Assembly: GCA_025093985.1 (NCBI GenBank)
Contig: JACAAK010000010.1
Coordinates: forward strand, 273,501 to 337,500
DNA length: 64,000 nucleotides
DNA from: Calvatia gigantea
Lineage: Eukaryota; Basidiomycota; Agaricomycetes; Agaricales; Lycoperdaceae
Direction of reading: 5' to 3'
Below are positions 29,201 to 38,511 of the stretch, in pieces (position 1 is the stretch's first letter; each line of letters begins with the position of its first letter). The notes beneath the pieces are model-generated. The model was not told the DNA's origin, searched no databases, and was given only the letters and a program-made list of their open reading frames with translations. The translations under genes were made by a program, and so were the position numbers.

Positions 29201-30165
29201 TTTGAGTGCGGGATCATCGAGAGAATCTACTGTTTTCTCAATTAGCTCTTTCACCTGGTTCCGAAAGTCGCTATCATCATTATTCAAATCTACTCATGAA
29301 TTGAATCAGTTAGCTGGCACAGCCATCAAAGGATAGTTCCAACGTGCCCTCTATGCATACGTGTGCTCTGGGTGGGAACTTAGACCCGTACAACACCCTT
29401 TGAAACTCGTCCGGCAGTTCACGTTCTGCGGTGTGGTGGTTCTCTTCCGATCCCAGCTTTCGATCATAGACTCGATCCACCAAGCTATCGAATTTCGTAA
29501 AAATGAAAATTATAGGCACTAGGAGAGGCACTTCTGTCAGCGAGAGGCCAAGGCAAAACCTAGCATACGAACCATTTCCTCCTCGAGCCTCGTTGAAGAA
29601 CCTCTGCTGCAGGTCGGGTAGGGGACTTGATGGGTTTGGGGTAAGGAAAAACCTGTGGCCACATGTAAGCGACGAGAGCAGAGACATAACAGTAAATCTT
29701 GCCAAATCGCGTGAAGTTGGTCTTCTGCATCGGTGGCTTCCGCAAGCCGTGCGATAAAGGATTGGACTTGCTTGAGCTGATGTTCACCTCCCGTCTCAAA
29801 CCCCGGGGAATTGTGAAAGACCAAAGCTGGGATACCGGGGAAGGAAAACGAGCGATGGATATTGTGAATTACACGCTGAACCAGAGTAGTATCAGAGCGT
29901 TGACCCCAACCAACAAAAGCATCATGAATTACTTTGTCAGTAAACTCCAGCTGTTTTCATTGCCGGAACGTCAGTGGGTGCATCCCCAACCTAAAAGCGA
30001 ACACACCAAAGCGCCGAGATTCCTGTCATAAGTTTTGGGCTCTTCGGTCGTGTTGCAAACTCGTTTTAAGAGCGCCACCTTGTCAGCGGTGACTCCGCCA
30101 ATCATGAGAATGCGAAAAAGATGATATTTATTTAGAACTTGGAGAACGCTTGGGATGTTGGCCAT
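14257..30165 (-). CDS. GTPase-like gene with about 85 microexons (whole locus)
   Basis: Minus-strand gene model. It starts at the ATG at 30165, encodes a P-loop GTPase-like head (exons to 28996), passes through ten short exons in 28223-28793, then a tandem array of 75 three-nucleotide exons (14848-20098) plus TTT at 14780, and ends in ordinary exons at 14668-14715, 14597-14621, 14326-14526 and perhaps 14257-14270. Element C sits inside one intron. Two frames stay open through microexons and 3' exons: phase 0, which gives a Glu/Gln/Leu/Arg/Lys stretch like a coiled coil and reads on into a soluble C-terminal region, and phase 2, which gives Asn/Lys/Phe-rich sequence and a hydrophobic tail. Codon content favours phase 0; the 5' splice path I can trace favours phase 2. 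Expression and splicing are inferred only. Confidence 0.55.
14326..14782 (-). CDS. 3' exons of the microexon gene
   Basis: Leftwards from the array: TTT microexon at 14780-14782; a 64-nt intron ending CTTTTTTTAG; a 48-nt exon 14668-14715; a 46-nt intron (GTTAGT to TTATAG); a 25-nt exon 14597-14621; a 70-nt intron with a long pyrimidine run; a 201-nt exon 14326-14526 followed by the donor GTATGT. In phase 0 the last exon reads CTGNPTWYSISPTFIGAFQQ, then continues with MGTKKSVESTIKALGNF and a Lys/Glu-rich end. In phase 2 it reads a hydrophobic stretch around FALGILLGIPSLLPLL. I do not recognise either. A short last exon with a stop at 14257-14259 would close the phase-0 reading. Confidence 0.55.
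14783..20166 (-). repeat. Tandem array of about 75 intron-plus-codon units, 71 bp each
   Basis: The repeat period is 71 bp (for example unit anchors at 14872 and 14943). Read on the minus strand each unit is GTRAGT, about 55 nt of body with CTTAY 25 nt before the end, TAG, then three variable bases. The donor is GTGAGT in about 61 units, GTAAGT in 13 and GCAAGT in one (20090-20095). The three variable bases are GAA in 25 units, CAA in 21, CTT in 19, CGA in 6, AAA in 3 and CAT in one; no stop codon occurs. Elsewhere in the unit nearly all variation is C/T or A/G transitions. The array is cut on the right by element C; the next exon (CAA) lies on the far side at 28223. Confidence 0.9.
20167..20788 (+). 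repeat. 5' LTR of element C (622 bp)
   Basis: Begins TGTCACAACC and ends GCTTAACA. It holds the only clear promoter of the element: TATATAAA at 20508-20515. Differences from the 3' LTR are clustered near 20258-20275 (three) with single ones near 20489 and 20675. Confidence 0.96.
20508..20551 (+). promoter_or_regulatory. Element C promoter: TATA box and inferred transcript start
   Basis: TATATAAA lies at 20508-20515. The ten bases AGTCTGAAAT at 20542-20551, 34 bp after the start of the TATA box, are where transcription should begin, and they are the exact complement of the primer site at 20791-20800. The same arrangement is present in the 3' LTR (27971-27980). Confidence 0.7.
20791..20800 (+). 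other. Self-primer binding site of element C
   Basis: ATTTCAGACT, 2 nt after the end of the 5' LTR, is perfectly complementary to AGTCTGAAAT at the inferred 5' end of the element's own RNA. There is no TGG-starting tRNA-type site at this place. This is the arrangement known for Tf1 and related chromoviruses, where the cleaved 5' end of the RNA primes reverse transcription. Confidence 0.72.
20839..22416 (+). CDS. Element C gag
   Basis: Intact 525-codon frame starting at the first ATG after the primer site. Residues 1-60 are basic, 85-150 Gly/Asp/Glu-rich and acidic, 195-370 form the retrotransposon gag (capsid) domain with FLFQCRLYFRANP and DVALRWFE, and 405-440 are an Asn/Ser tract coded by AAC and AGC repeats. 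A CCHC zinc knuckle, CLFCGNAGHKVSKC, is at 484-497. Gag forms the particle and packages RNA. The stop TGA at 22414-22416 overlaps the pol ATG as ATGA, so pol is probably made by reinitiation rather than frameshifting. Confidence 0.94.
   Translation: MATFVRTKTGATVRRSLRNNPKRTPSSTQSTPRTQRSKRSHLSVPGDFPQNSPNPFAEPIWEELPEHSSGPHRGLNSGNSVGGTVPPGDPGYPGGGDYGINDEDNYGDDQNDGLEYADYPYPNPDDGGGDGPGGDDEPEEPSDDDDDGDNETSTSEPRSCRGLDRPLARAIRSLANAIDDRARSQPPQPPRPPRTKAREPEPFSGANPDDLPRFLFQCRLYFRANPTQFTSDTTKVNFALTFLTDVALRWFETGIDQEETQGISHAWSTDWDEFTTELKTNFGVADLKGESAELLENLKMKHGEKITTYNVKFMRLSSRLRWGDDVLCYRYYKGLPDRLQDALSSRPNGKPTSFNEMREAAIILDNRYWERQREKTRAKEAAESASASLNRKLGNNPGPSSNKASSNNNNSNNSNSNNNNSNSNKPNHSSSKGNTSNKPANTTPSSSTPAKSSSPAKPDLSDKLGKDGKLTTEERKRRLDNNLCLFCGNAGHKVSKCRKKAASTAKAVARKAEVVGESSEKSSEK
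22413..26171 (+). CDS. Element C pol polyprotein
   Basis: Intact 1,252-codon frame. In order: aspartyl protease with VDSGSTHCF (D62); reverse transcriptase from FVKKKDGSLR to the YLDD box near residue 450; RNase H with ETDASDYALAAILS near 595; integrase with an HHCC zinc site (about 825-870) and D,D,E core (MDFIEK near 893, SDRGSEF near 955, E in GQTERTNQ near 990); chromodomain near 1185-1240 with EYEIARIV and VIWLGYED. All catalytic residues I can check are present. The start ATG overlaps the gag stop. A Ser/Ala-rich spacer lies between protease and reverse transcriptase. Confidence 0.96.
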   Translation: MSGGPQDSAQAEDRVELTCATECFRLNASALSNPNSLQLYLTSPSVSSSASSDLVRFKALVDSGSTHCFVDSDFVHLYDLPTTPIPPIELRLFDGSSNAYITELVKLPVTFDCGESMTLDFYVTRLDSSCSVVLGYNWLTCYNPSIDWVLGHITFRPLQPELPATSARSASIPVAPASSAASASAAPSVTSQSSPSASSATSVTGTVDAARPHVSLVNATAFLRASRLPGSVQYSLNLNDPSITASSASVEEPQDDWSHIPEEYRDFADVFSKMKADKLAPHRPYDLQINLEEGGQPPVGTIYSLSQVELEALREFIDENLAIGFIRPSNSPHGAPVLFVKKKDGSLRLCVDFRGLNRITKKDRYPLPLISDLLDSPRKARIYTKIDLRHAYHLVRIAEGDEWKTAFRTRYGSFEWLVMPFGLTNAPAAFQRFMNDIFKDLLDVCVTVYLDDILIYSDDISVHRKQVREVLKRLRQNGLYARADKCEFESDTVEYLGYVLSPDGLKMSEDKVKIIQDWPEPKKIKDIQSFLGFANFYRRFIYNYSDIVVPLTRLTRKGIPWNFNDKCQEAFQSLKDAFTSAPILTHWIPDAQIIVETDASDYALAAILSIVTEDGEVHPMAFHSRTFTSAESNYDTHDKELLAIFEAFRIWRHYLEGAPLPIDVVTDHKNLEYFCTTKILTRRQARWSEFLSQFNLTIRFRPGRLGTKPDALTRRWDVYPKGGNNGYATVNPHNFRPVFTHEQLAASVRATYLYTPSLRAATIIDLDQLHSDILSSLPQDPTAAQHLAKPEGRWIVDSSGFLRLDDRIYVPNVDNLRLRVLQYKHDHILSGHFGQNKTLELVRRDYTWPEIRTTVKDFCKSCVTCMRSKPQRHRPYGNLKQLPIPERPWNSISMDFIEKLPTSSGYDTILVIVDRLTKQSLFIPTHDTITSAELARLFVIHVFSKHGVPEHVTSDRGSEFVSHFFRSLGQALDMKLHFTSGYHPEGDGQTERTNQTLEQYLRVYCNYQQDNWAELLPLAEFAYNNAPSATTGVSPFFANKGYHPNITVYPERDLVSARARQFVVDLDELHTVLKSEIKQAQERYQSSADTRRTPAPNFTVGQKVFVKAQFFRMTRPSKKLSEKYLGPYEIIAQPGSVSYTLCLPDSMRAVHPVFHVSMLEPATPNPFDGRSDPPPPPVEVEGEPEYEIARIVDSKIDRRRACKLLYKVIWLGYEDTEEESSWLPATELEHAAELVADFHTAYPAKPGPLRSL
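26297..27459 (-). pseudogene. Antisense Zn2Cys6-like coiled-coil gene carried by element C
   Basis: Minus-strand gene between pol and the 3' LTR. Exon 1, 27459-26936, starts MPPKTAAQLQAELEEK and is a long charged coiled coil; a 47-nt intron 26935-26889 (GTAAGT, CTGAG, ending TTAG) joins it to exon 2, 26888-26297, total 372 codons. Splicing brings together CKRCIDMGIRC and CATCVKGKRKC, giving C-x2-C-x6-C-x13-C-x2-C-x6-C, the spacing of fungal Zn2Cys6 DNA-binding clusters. The C-terminus is acidic. Two in-frame TGA codons (27262-27264 and 27115-27117) interrupt exon 1; both would be CGA by one transition. No frameshift. Its function in the element is unknown. Confidence 0.65.
27596..28217 (+). 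repeat. 3' LTR of element C (622 bp)
   Basis: Same length and ends as the 5' LTR with about 99% identity. Preceded by a purine run AAGGGGGG. On the minus strand its first base T completes the donor GTGAG|T of the microexon intron into which the element inserted. Confidence 0.96.
28223..28793 (-). CDS. Ten diverged microexons right of element C
   Basis: On the minus strand, in gene order: a six-nt exon at 28788-28793, AAT 28732-28734, TAT 28674-28676, a nine-nt exon 28613-28621, GAG 28555-28557, GAT 28489-28491, CAA 28424-28426, CGA 28356-28358, CTT 28289-28291, CAA 28223-28225. Each lies between an AG acceptor (TAG, CAG or AAG) and a donor (GTAAGT, GTGAGT, GTATGT or GTATGA). The intervening introns are 52 to 65 nt and growing towards the array, and are only distantly similar in sequence, yet keep a CTAAC, CTGAC or CTTAC branch site 15-30 nt before the acceptor. 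All exon lengths are multiples of 3. Confidence 0.65.
28879..28955 (-). CDS. Candidate exon linking the GTPase head to the microexons
   Basis: Between an acceptor CTATGTAG (28956 side) and a donor GTAATG (28878 side) a 77-nt stretch is open in one frame (VNLIHSEPTFKCNM and on). The next intron has a perfect CTGAC branch site and ends TAG at 28821-28823, followed by a possible 33-nt exon to 28788. The phase with the preceding exon does not fit cleanly (GG|GTT AA would stop), so the true splice path here is unresolved. Confidence 0.4.
28996..30165 (-). CDS. P-loop GTPase-like head exons
   Basis: From the Met at 30165 the protein reads into YHLFRILMIGG, the place of the Walker A loop in a large agaricomycete GTPase family, but the loop is degraded: GGVTADKV lacks the GK[ST]. 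After an intron (branch CTGAC, end CAG near 29953) comes the switch region VFHNSPGFETGG, where family members have D in place of N. Then a probable GC-AG intron, the segment PLPDLQQRFFNE, another intron, and VPIIFIFTKFDSL with the G4 motif TKFD. After a further intron a helical region follows (29290-28996, LKTLFVWAQEVSPELHIAY). The missing Walker A and switch Asp suggest a pseudo-GTPase. The junction near 29350 needs a weak donor, so decay or a sequence error is possible. Confidence 0.7.
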
Positions 30166-30249
30166 GTCAGCACGAGATACGAGGGTGGGTGGGTATGGTG
30201 TCAACGGATAACGTCGCTTGATGTTTAGTATGTATCCCTGCCGGAACAA

Positions 30250-33200
30250 CCCTCAAGCACATGATGATAACCGGCAGAATCTGGCATCAGCATGTGGATG
30301 CTATTACTGTTGTTGGCGTCAAGGTGCCACAACCTCACCAGGTGACTATTCTATCTTTAACAGCTACTCTACAACATCGTAGTGGCGCCCGGAGCGCCAA
30401 TCCCCGACTCTGATCTGACCAAAAAATCCGAATTTTAAATCTAGGTTTTAAATTTTATTGTACATCCAGCAAGCAAAACGTTCAGCAAGATTTCCATTTC
30501 AGTTTATGTCTGTTGCATGCAGAGGGTATTGAGCGATCTGATAGTTTAGGTCTGTTGCAGAGGGTATTGAGTGATCTGATTGAAACGGGTGTTCAAAGAA
30601 TATAGCATGGAGAGCACACCTGGTTAGACAGTTTTTGAAAAGGTTTAAGACTGCTCTGCAAGGCTCGATCTGTTCTGTGGACAGGTCGTGATGAATTCCG
30701 ATTCAACCAAATGAGAAACGACCAGATTTTCTGTTTCCGAATGTGAAAGATATGGCGAAGAGACAATACCTGAACGAGGACATGGACAATTCGGAAGATA
30801 AAGAACGACCCACTCCAATCTCATTCCAGCAACAAGCCCAGTATTATTTTAATATACGTGGTGCAGGGATAAGACACCAGGAATTGTGGAGACGAAATTA
30901 GAAGGAGATCACAGCGCTTTTTTGTCCCACGAAAATGATGCACATCGTTTGACAGAAAACATATCCGTTTGTTGCCGACACAACCCTCCTCTTGCTTCGC
31001 AGAGTCGGGGAAGCCAGCTGTGACCATGACCTACAAGCTCCTACAGGGTTAGAATCTGGACGGGAAGATGCGAAGATGCTGCGCGTCCAAGTGGTATTCA
31101 TTCCCAGCATTGCTTCGGCAGGTTGTTTTAAATCCCTCTCCCATACTTGGTTAATCGTGGCTGTGATCTACCGCAGAGAGTCAAGGAAAGTTTGACTGTA
31201 CATCCACAATACAATATGACGAATAAAATAGTTGGAAATCAACAAGGGTGAATACCTTCTACGACACCCACGAAACCTCGGGAAGGTCCGCAAATATCCG
31301 CCTTGTGCAGACGTGGTCAGCAGACGGCCGCGTACCCTCCCACAACACAACACACATTTCCCATATTCTACGCCCTGCTCCGCCTCAAGTCATTGATCCG
31401 GCCTCGGTCGGCCCCCGAGGTTACCAAAGAACGTCCCACCACAAGAGAAACCCAGTTTTACTGGTCCGCTTTCCCCCAGTTGGAGATTAGTGTGCGCTCC
31501 CCCCGCACTTGTTGTGATACTCTCCGTCTGACCTTCCACCCTTCGCGCAGTGCACGAGTGATGTCGAAGGACATCTCGAAATGTAAATCCTGACAAAATT
31601 CGGAAGCACGCCAAGAAGCCCAGCACTAGTCATCATAACCTCTTACAGAGCTACTGTGTCGTTTTGGTTCTGATGAAGCGGGGAGAAGGGCGGGAAGCAG
31701 AGAGCCACCTCACTATGGGAGAATGGGATGTAGAACTGGGTCATTTCGACAACGGGTTCTCGGCTGATAGCGGCGAAGACAACCCCAAAGCCAAGAAGTC
31801 CAGAAGGAGGAGACGCACCCGGATTATATTGGGACCAAGAAGGCGCTAAAAACGGACTCGGGTGATCCGAAGAAAAGACGAGTCTTGGCTGGGGCGAGGG
31901 AGAAAGGAGGATGGTGACAAGAGGTCGAATGCGATGACCCAGTTGAGCCCGAGGGGGATGCAACTGACGCTGGCCCGGGCTAGGGGGATCTCCATCTCCT
32001 ACGGCGGGGGCCGAGTGCGTGTACGGGGAAGAAGATGGCGATGATGGCCTTCTGGCGGCCCCTATTCAAGCCTAAGCCAGGCGTCTGAGATCGTCTCGCC
32101 AATACCGCCCCAATGCACGTTCTTCAATCTTAGATCGCGGTCTATTGTTGACCCGTTTCGTTTGACAGCCGAAATTCTCACCGGATCCCGAAGGCTGAAG
32201 CCACGAAAGTGCGAGTAGCAGCGTAAACTGCGCAAGACCTCACTCCGTCACAATCAGAACTCAGGGAAGAGGTTTGTCTTTCTAGATACTTGAGTTATGC
32301 CTTGTATAGTACTGACTTGCACATGTACCCAGCGTCGGTGCCCTCGTCAGGCAGGGGAGAATTCGATGAGGCTATGATCGAATATCTCCAACTAGGGTCC
32401 CTTTCCCATTCAGCACCCTTCGAAGACCTGCTTAACTTTCTTTCATCTTATAATCTTAAGGCGGAGGGGTCGTGCGTTATACGCCGTCATTCTATATGAC
32501 GAGGGTACCAAGGTACCACGGCAACTCGCTGAAGGTGCGGAACATTGTCTTATCATATTTTGTGCAATTTTTTCTGATCGTTGGTTTCTGGCAACTAGAA
32601 CTTATAGCACCACCAACGTTCACAGCGGTCAGGTGGGTTAGGTCCTGCGTGCCGCCGGTCGCCAAATAAATTCGATCGATTTAACCCCGTGGGCCCTCAC
32701 CGTGCCGCACACTGCAAACGTGATGCCATCGTTGTATCGGACGTCCGCAGACGTTAATACGTTTCATGAGATGTGTCATGTAAACCGATGATGGGTCAGC
32801 AAACGCTGTTTGATGTAGGTTTTCGGGGCAAGGACTCGGGCTGGGAGTCACGTTAGCTCTCGATCGTTGATGGGTCTACTTTGAGGGTTCTGTTGGTGTC
32901 AGTTTCAGACTTCAACAATGTAGATAGGGAGTATGATGCTAAGGAGGAGGTGGACACGAGGCGCTCCGGACGATGTGCTGGGCGGCCCAGTGGTTTTCAA
33001 TCTGATTCTAGCTCTGGGACCGTTCCCTCCGACTCCGCCTGTACCATAGCTTCCTACTTACTCTCGTCCCCGTATAACCTCATCCTCTTTCGGCTCCCTT
33101 CATCAAACCTGAGTATGGATAAACTTCGTGGATCACTCTCACGCTCACTTAGTGATTGTTACTGCAGGTCATGGATGCCCCCTTCGCGGAGTGCACCACC

Positions 33201-36200
33201 ACGCCACACAATTATCGCTCCCAGAAGACCAGTATGGGTTTCTGGGTGACATCTCGGAGGTGGACCACTGCGTACCTTCCCAGTGGAGGAGGGCTTCAGT
33301 CGAACACGTGACTGCGACTGCTGCAGTCAGACTCATTCAACGTGCTCGCGTCCTCGGGATCACGTCTAATGTACTGCCATTCCCATCTTTCCTCCCAGAT
33401 GAGGATTCTCCGCGTCGCCGGAAAACTTATTCATGAACGTTTGAACAAGCCCAGCTTTCACCGCGACCCGCGTTTCTGGACATCTGACTGAGTTCGACTT
33501 CCCAGACCGTGTAACCCAGTGAATCTCTTTCACTCACCGGTCGAGTCTCAGGTGACGAAGGATAGGATGGGCCATCGGGCAGAATCTGTTAATTCACAAC
33601 CTCCGCGAAAATGCGCGCATTATTTGGATGGATCGCGACACGGAAGGAAGGAGAACGTATTGGGTTGGAAATTGCCGCAGTGTGTTGGAACTTGGAAAGC
33701 CAAGAGTAATATCATGGTCAAGAGGGCGAGATTTAGTGCCATCATTGCTCAGTGAGCTTCTCAGTGAGTTACAACACCCTTTGAATGCTTGAATTGAGCA
33801 TCGAATAGGCAAATTCATCCGGCGGACGCAGCAATGATTTTGCTACTCAAGTACACTTTGGGCCCGAAGCCTGAATATCGGCGCTGCGTTCACACGGATG
33901 CAAACACCATCTCTCCAAACACATTTTCAGGTTCTAGGAGAGGAACCGTGTCTTACGGTGTGTAGTGACTCAGAAACCGGTTTCCAGTTGCTGATCCGGA
34001 TTATTAAGGACCATGTCAATTTCCAACCCTGGGCTTCGTTGCACACCAATACCGCCAAGTCAAGAATATCGTCCCGGAATCTTTTTGGTTCCTTTTTCCT
34101 GTCGCAGACGAGAAACGCACTGGATGGACCCCAAAACACAACGTCCAGCTGGCGTAGAGGGCATATGTTTGATGAAGACGTAGCACTTGCGTTATACGTA
34201 TATGTTCTAGAAAGTCCTCGTGTGAGAACGACGAAGGTCACGAAGAAGGAAACGAAGAAATGGTATGTCCTTAATAACGAATGCTCCATACACAGAGTTC
34301 AGTTGCACTATCTAGGAAACCCTTGCCGTTGCCTACCGTTGAGCTGCAAAAAGCAAGCTCTCGATTATTAAGGATGGCTCACAATAAAATATCAGACGTG
34401 ATTCTCCCATCCAATCCAGAGGTCCTTCCAATTCACACCTCAAAAAGATCGCGGAAAAACTACCCCAACAAGGCTTTGTTTCTTATCCATGAACCGGAAC
34501 TGACCAATTCGACCCTCAATTCGATTTTATGACGCTAATCCAAAAACAGAAACTCGATCCTGTGCGGTCCTTTTCCCCATTCCCTTGAACAAGGCGGCTT
34601 CAGCACACCCCGAAAAGGAAAACACGACGATAAGGCTCATCCGCCTAATCACCCCACGGCACATGCTCGTGGGCTTATTGGAGATGAGAAGAGAATCTAT
34701 GAGTACATTGCGTTGGCGTGTTGTTTGAAGGATGCAGAGGGATGGCAAACCACAGTTGAGGTTATCTTTGGAAGCAAATTTTTCAGTGCTACAGGTGCAT
34801 TTGTCGACGTCTTCTGTCTCTTTCATGAGTTGAAAGCGGATTTCAGGACTGGTAATCACCAGGAAGAACTACCTCGAAGTCTGCCTCTGTGATAAGTGAA
34901 GCGGCCGTCCTTTACCGGAGTCATAGAAGGTGAGATGTTCGATCCTACGGTGTGTGAACTTAGACAGGAACAGACGAGTAAGCCGAATTTGCTCACTGAG
35001 GCGGGTTTGGTCACTGATGGATAAGGACGGGACTGGTATGCTCTTGCCCCATGTCTCGAAACTTCGTTGTTGAACTCCTGTGCGTGCAGGTACGGATGCA
35101 ACCATTGCTTAGCGTATACAGAACGTAGCTGACTTGGAATACGTGATTGAGAGTACGGGAGGGTTCGACGAAGTACCCGATACCTCCGTCCTTCGACGCT
35201 TGGCGTTGCTCTTGTGGAAGGATGTGACAAGACTGGCCTCGATAAGAGCGTGAGCAAACCGCAGCTGAGAGGTGGGGTGCATTTTTGTGCTCTTGGCCTT
35301 TAAGTAACTGCATCCCTGAACTAGTTTTGGTAGACGGAGAGAGAATGGCTCAAGTATGTGAACGTGCGGTTTCGAAAGGGGCCATGCTCGGACAATCACT
35401 CGAGCGGTACAAGGAGCCGTATAGGGTAGTCCTGGGTAATTGGAGTATAATTGTCCGGGTATGTGTCCTACTTCGTTCATTTGTTGTATGCTGACGCAAG
35501 GTCCACCTTAGAGTGTGAGACAGTACTGGGGGGAGTGGAGGCGGTGGGGCATCCAACCTGTAAATACATGGCCACCGCTGCCTTTAACATGGAAGTGGTA
35601 GAAGGCGAGTTAAGCCAAATAACTTTCCTGACTTCTAACATGAACTCATTCTATCAAGATCTCAGTTGGCTAGCATGGACTTAACTCCAGCAGTCTCGAC
35701 TTCAACTGTTGCGCCAGGACAAAACTCAGCAATCCTCTCTTCACAAGCAAATACCCCTAGGTCACCAGCTGTCAGCTCAACTGGTCCGCGCGTCGTCGTG
35801 TGCGAATGTGGTATCCTGGCAGTGAAGAAGACCAGTACGTCTGGTGTGAATAGTAAATGCAAAGCGTCCTACACATATTCGAGGGGCAATTGCGGATCCT
35901 GGAAGTGGGCAGATGACATTAACTTGAATTTGGTTGTTCCGACGGTTTAAAACCATATTTGGAAACTGATGTTTGGCTAATGTTGAATTTCACACTGAGC
36001 CCTAGTTCGCGATCAATCAATTAACTTAATAAATAAGTGGCTTTCGGATATATCTCGGAGAAACTTCCCCAGCAAGTTGGAAGTTGAGACACACTCTTCT
36101 TTCTGCTGTTCAAAAGTGCATTCGTGCGATTGGAAAATCAGAACATTTTATAACCTGGAATGAACAGGCAACCACAGGAGCTCAGCACACAGAAACAGAC

Positions 36201-36354
36201 TTCGTCCTTCTCTCGCCCACTGCTGGTTCTGCTCTTGGAAAATCCATGCCAATGTTGCAAAATTCTAGGTCACAAGTGTCGAGGCGCCGCGGTTGGGCTG
36301 CTCGTTCTACTTAGTAATTTTCCTCTACTGAGCAGGATAAGGATCATCCTAGTT
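30250..36354. other. 6.1 kb without a recognisable gene
   Basis: Both strands carry many short overlapping frames, none above about 160 codons, and no motif I can name. The largest, 33898-34371 (+) and 33927-34289 (-), overlap each other and neither shows family resemblance. 31643-31963 (-) and 34856-35480 (-) are likewise unplaced. A few short segments recur elsewhere, such as the one around 36042-36068 that is repeated near 39552-39578. Intron-rich small genes cannot be excluded. Confidence 0.5.
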
Positions 36355-38359
36355 TTAGTCACGTCCCTTCAGCGGTACGAGGTACCATAGGAACATCATA
36401 CACCCCATCATTGCAATCAACCTTGAGATATCCGTCAGCGAGAACTTGTTCTCGGCGAATTCCAACTTACAAAGGTTGAAGGCTCTTGATACCATGTTTC
36501 GATGAGATAATCCCTGTCAAGAAGGGGAGCGCCGCGCTGCCCGCTGTACCAATCCCAGCAATCCAACTGATAGAGCCTGTGAGAAGCCAGTTTGGAAGAA
36601 CACGTCCAGCTTGATTCATAGCAATGGGATACATTGGTCCCAGGAGGAGACCAACGATCGAAACGGCTACAGCTCCCCCAATCAGAGAGGGAACGAGCCA
36701 TACGACAAGCTTGAGCCTGAAGGTGAATCAGAAAATGGAGAGATACGGAGGTGCCCGATTTACCTAATAGCGAGAAAGGTATAGGCGAACAGAGCGCGCC
36801 GCTCTCCGATCTACAAGTTTGATCAGAATAAATCAGATAAATGCTTTGACTTATATCTCACCTTTTTGTGACCCAGAGAAAAAATACGGCCCACCATGAG
36901 ACATAATAGGAGAAGATGTTCCAGAACTACTTCGATATCAATAGCAGAAATCGTTATACCTCCGAAAAAACCTGACAAGACATATCCTGAAGGGAGACCA
37001 CCTCCCCATACGTCACGCATAAAGGTAGCAATCCACCCTGAACAATGACATTACTTTAAGAGATTACGCAACTCGAAACGGGATTAAACCCACCTCCAAT
37101 AGTAACTTCAACACCAACATAAACCAGGACAAAAAGCGCTAAATAATGCACTGCCCTAGGATCTGCTTGAATGAAGTGTGCCCGTCTGTACCCTTTTGAC
37201 TGGCTCCTTGACCGATCTGCGCGAGGCATTCTGAGGATAAACGTTAAGTAACGTGGTGGGAATGAAACGAGATTTGCCACCTACCGTCCTGTGTCTTGAA
37301 GCCGATGACTGTTGAAAGGAAGACAGTGTTTGAGATAGCGATACCAAGCGAAACGAAGTAGTGGAACAACCAGCATTGGAGTTGTGCGAACTAAGTTGCG
37401 ATCAGGGGTGAAGAAAAGGCACCGGCACCTGATAGGTACTAATCAGTTCCTGTTGGCGCATGCGCGGGGTAGATATACTGTACGTACCATAGGCAGCATG
37501 GAGAAGACCCATTTTACATGCAGCATTGTGTTGAAGGCTCGCCACAAAGCCATTACGTTGGGCATCCCGTAAAGAATGGAACTAAGACTGCTCCTGTTAC
37601 GCGGGTTTTCACTTACCTGAAGGGCAATGCCAAAGCCGTTGATGGTGTATGCCATCACGAAGACAGGGAAAGGAGGCGCCGGAGATTGGAGTGCGTAAGC
37701 TATAATTTGAAGTACAGAGCCTGTAGGTCGGACATAAGCTATGAAATGCAGAGCACATGTCCCACAAACCAAGGATAACTGTCTGTCAGCGAGACGAGGG
37801 TTAATTTCGCTTCCGCCTGAACTGAAAACCCATACACGAACCTTGCCAAATCCGAGGCAGTCTGTAAGGTGAATATTGACGAGCGCACCCAGGATAAAAC
37901 CCTTGTGTCCGTATGATCAAGTATTCACAAGATCAAGTAAGACGGCGAAAGTACATACCAGACAAGCGAGTACGAATATCAGGGACACAATAGTGAAGCC
38001 CACCTTTGCACAAGTCAGACATGTCTCTCGAATCGGAAGAACTCTAATCTCGGACATACGTGATAAACTCCTTGAATGCGTGGCAGTAATGGTCCCATTG
38101 TACCGTCGTTCCATCCAGCAAGGAAGATGCACCAACATAATGCCGAAAACTGAATTTTCTCTGAAACCTTTTGCTTTTTTGACCTCACATCACAAGCTTC
38201 TTCTCTGTTCCTTATTGTTGTTGTCCCTCTGAGCGCATCGTCCCCATTCGATGAAGGTTTTGCTGAGGAAGCGCCTCTACGAGTGTTATTGGTTTCTTCG
38301 GTCAGGATGGCCATTTCTATGTGTGCACCTTGGCGATGAGGTAAAATACTTTGCTCCAT
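36355..38359 (-). CDS. Major facilitator transporter, multi-exon (copy 1)
   Basis: Starts at the ATG at 38359 and ends with TAA at 36355-36357, with about nine short introns. The cytoplasmic N-terminus (about 70 residues) leads to helix 1 with IQFSALCWCIFLAGWNDGT and the loop GPLLPRIQ. Later exons give VGFTIVSLIFVLACL, then PPFPVFVMAYTINGFGIALQ, LALFVLVYVGVEVTIGG, SGYVLSGFFGG, VGLLLGPMYPIAMNQ, and a last helix MMGCMMFLWYLVPLKGRD. GPLLPRI and the GR-type loops are typical of fungal major facilitators related to the family annotated as bypass of stop codon protein 6. Substrate unknown; plasma membrane expected. I find all conserved blocks in order and no certain break. Confidence 0.78.
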
Positions 38360-38511
38360 TGCTTTTTTTTCTGTTCACTGGGTGGTCGATATGAGCTGAG
38401 AGACGATGAGGAGGCGGGATTTTTCCTCACCCCATAACATATATTTCGTATATGTACCAAAGGGTTTCCGAAGAAGGCGCAAGTTTACGTGTCCGTTTTA
38501 TTTAAAGGTGT

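Noticed and set aside
33898..34371. A 157-codon plus-strand gene in the 30-36 kb stretch
   Set aside because: It overlaps a 120-codon minus frame of equal quality, has no recognisable motif, and composition does not separate it from its surroundings.
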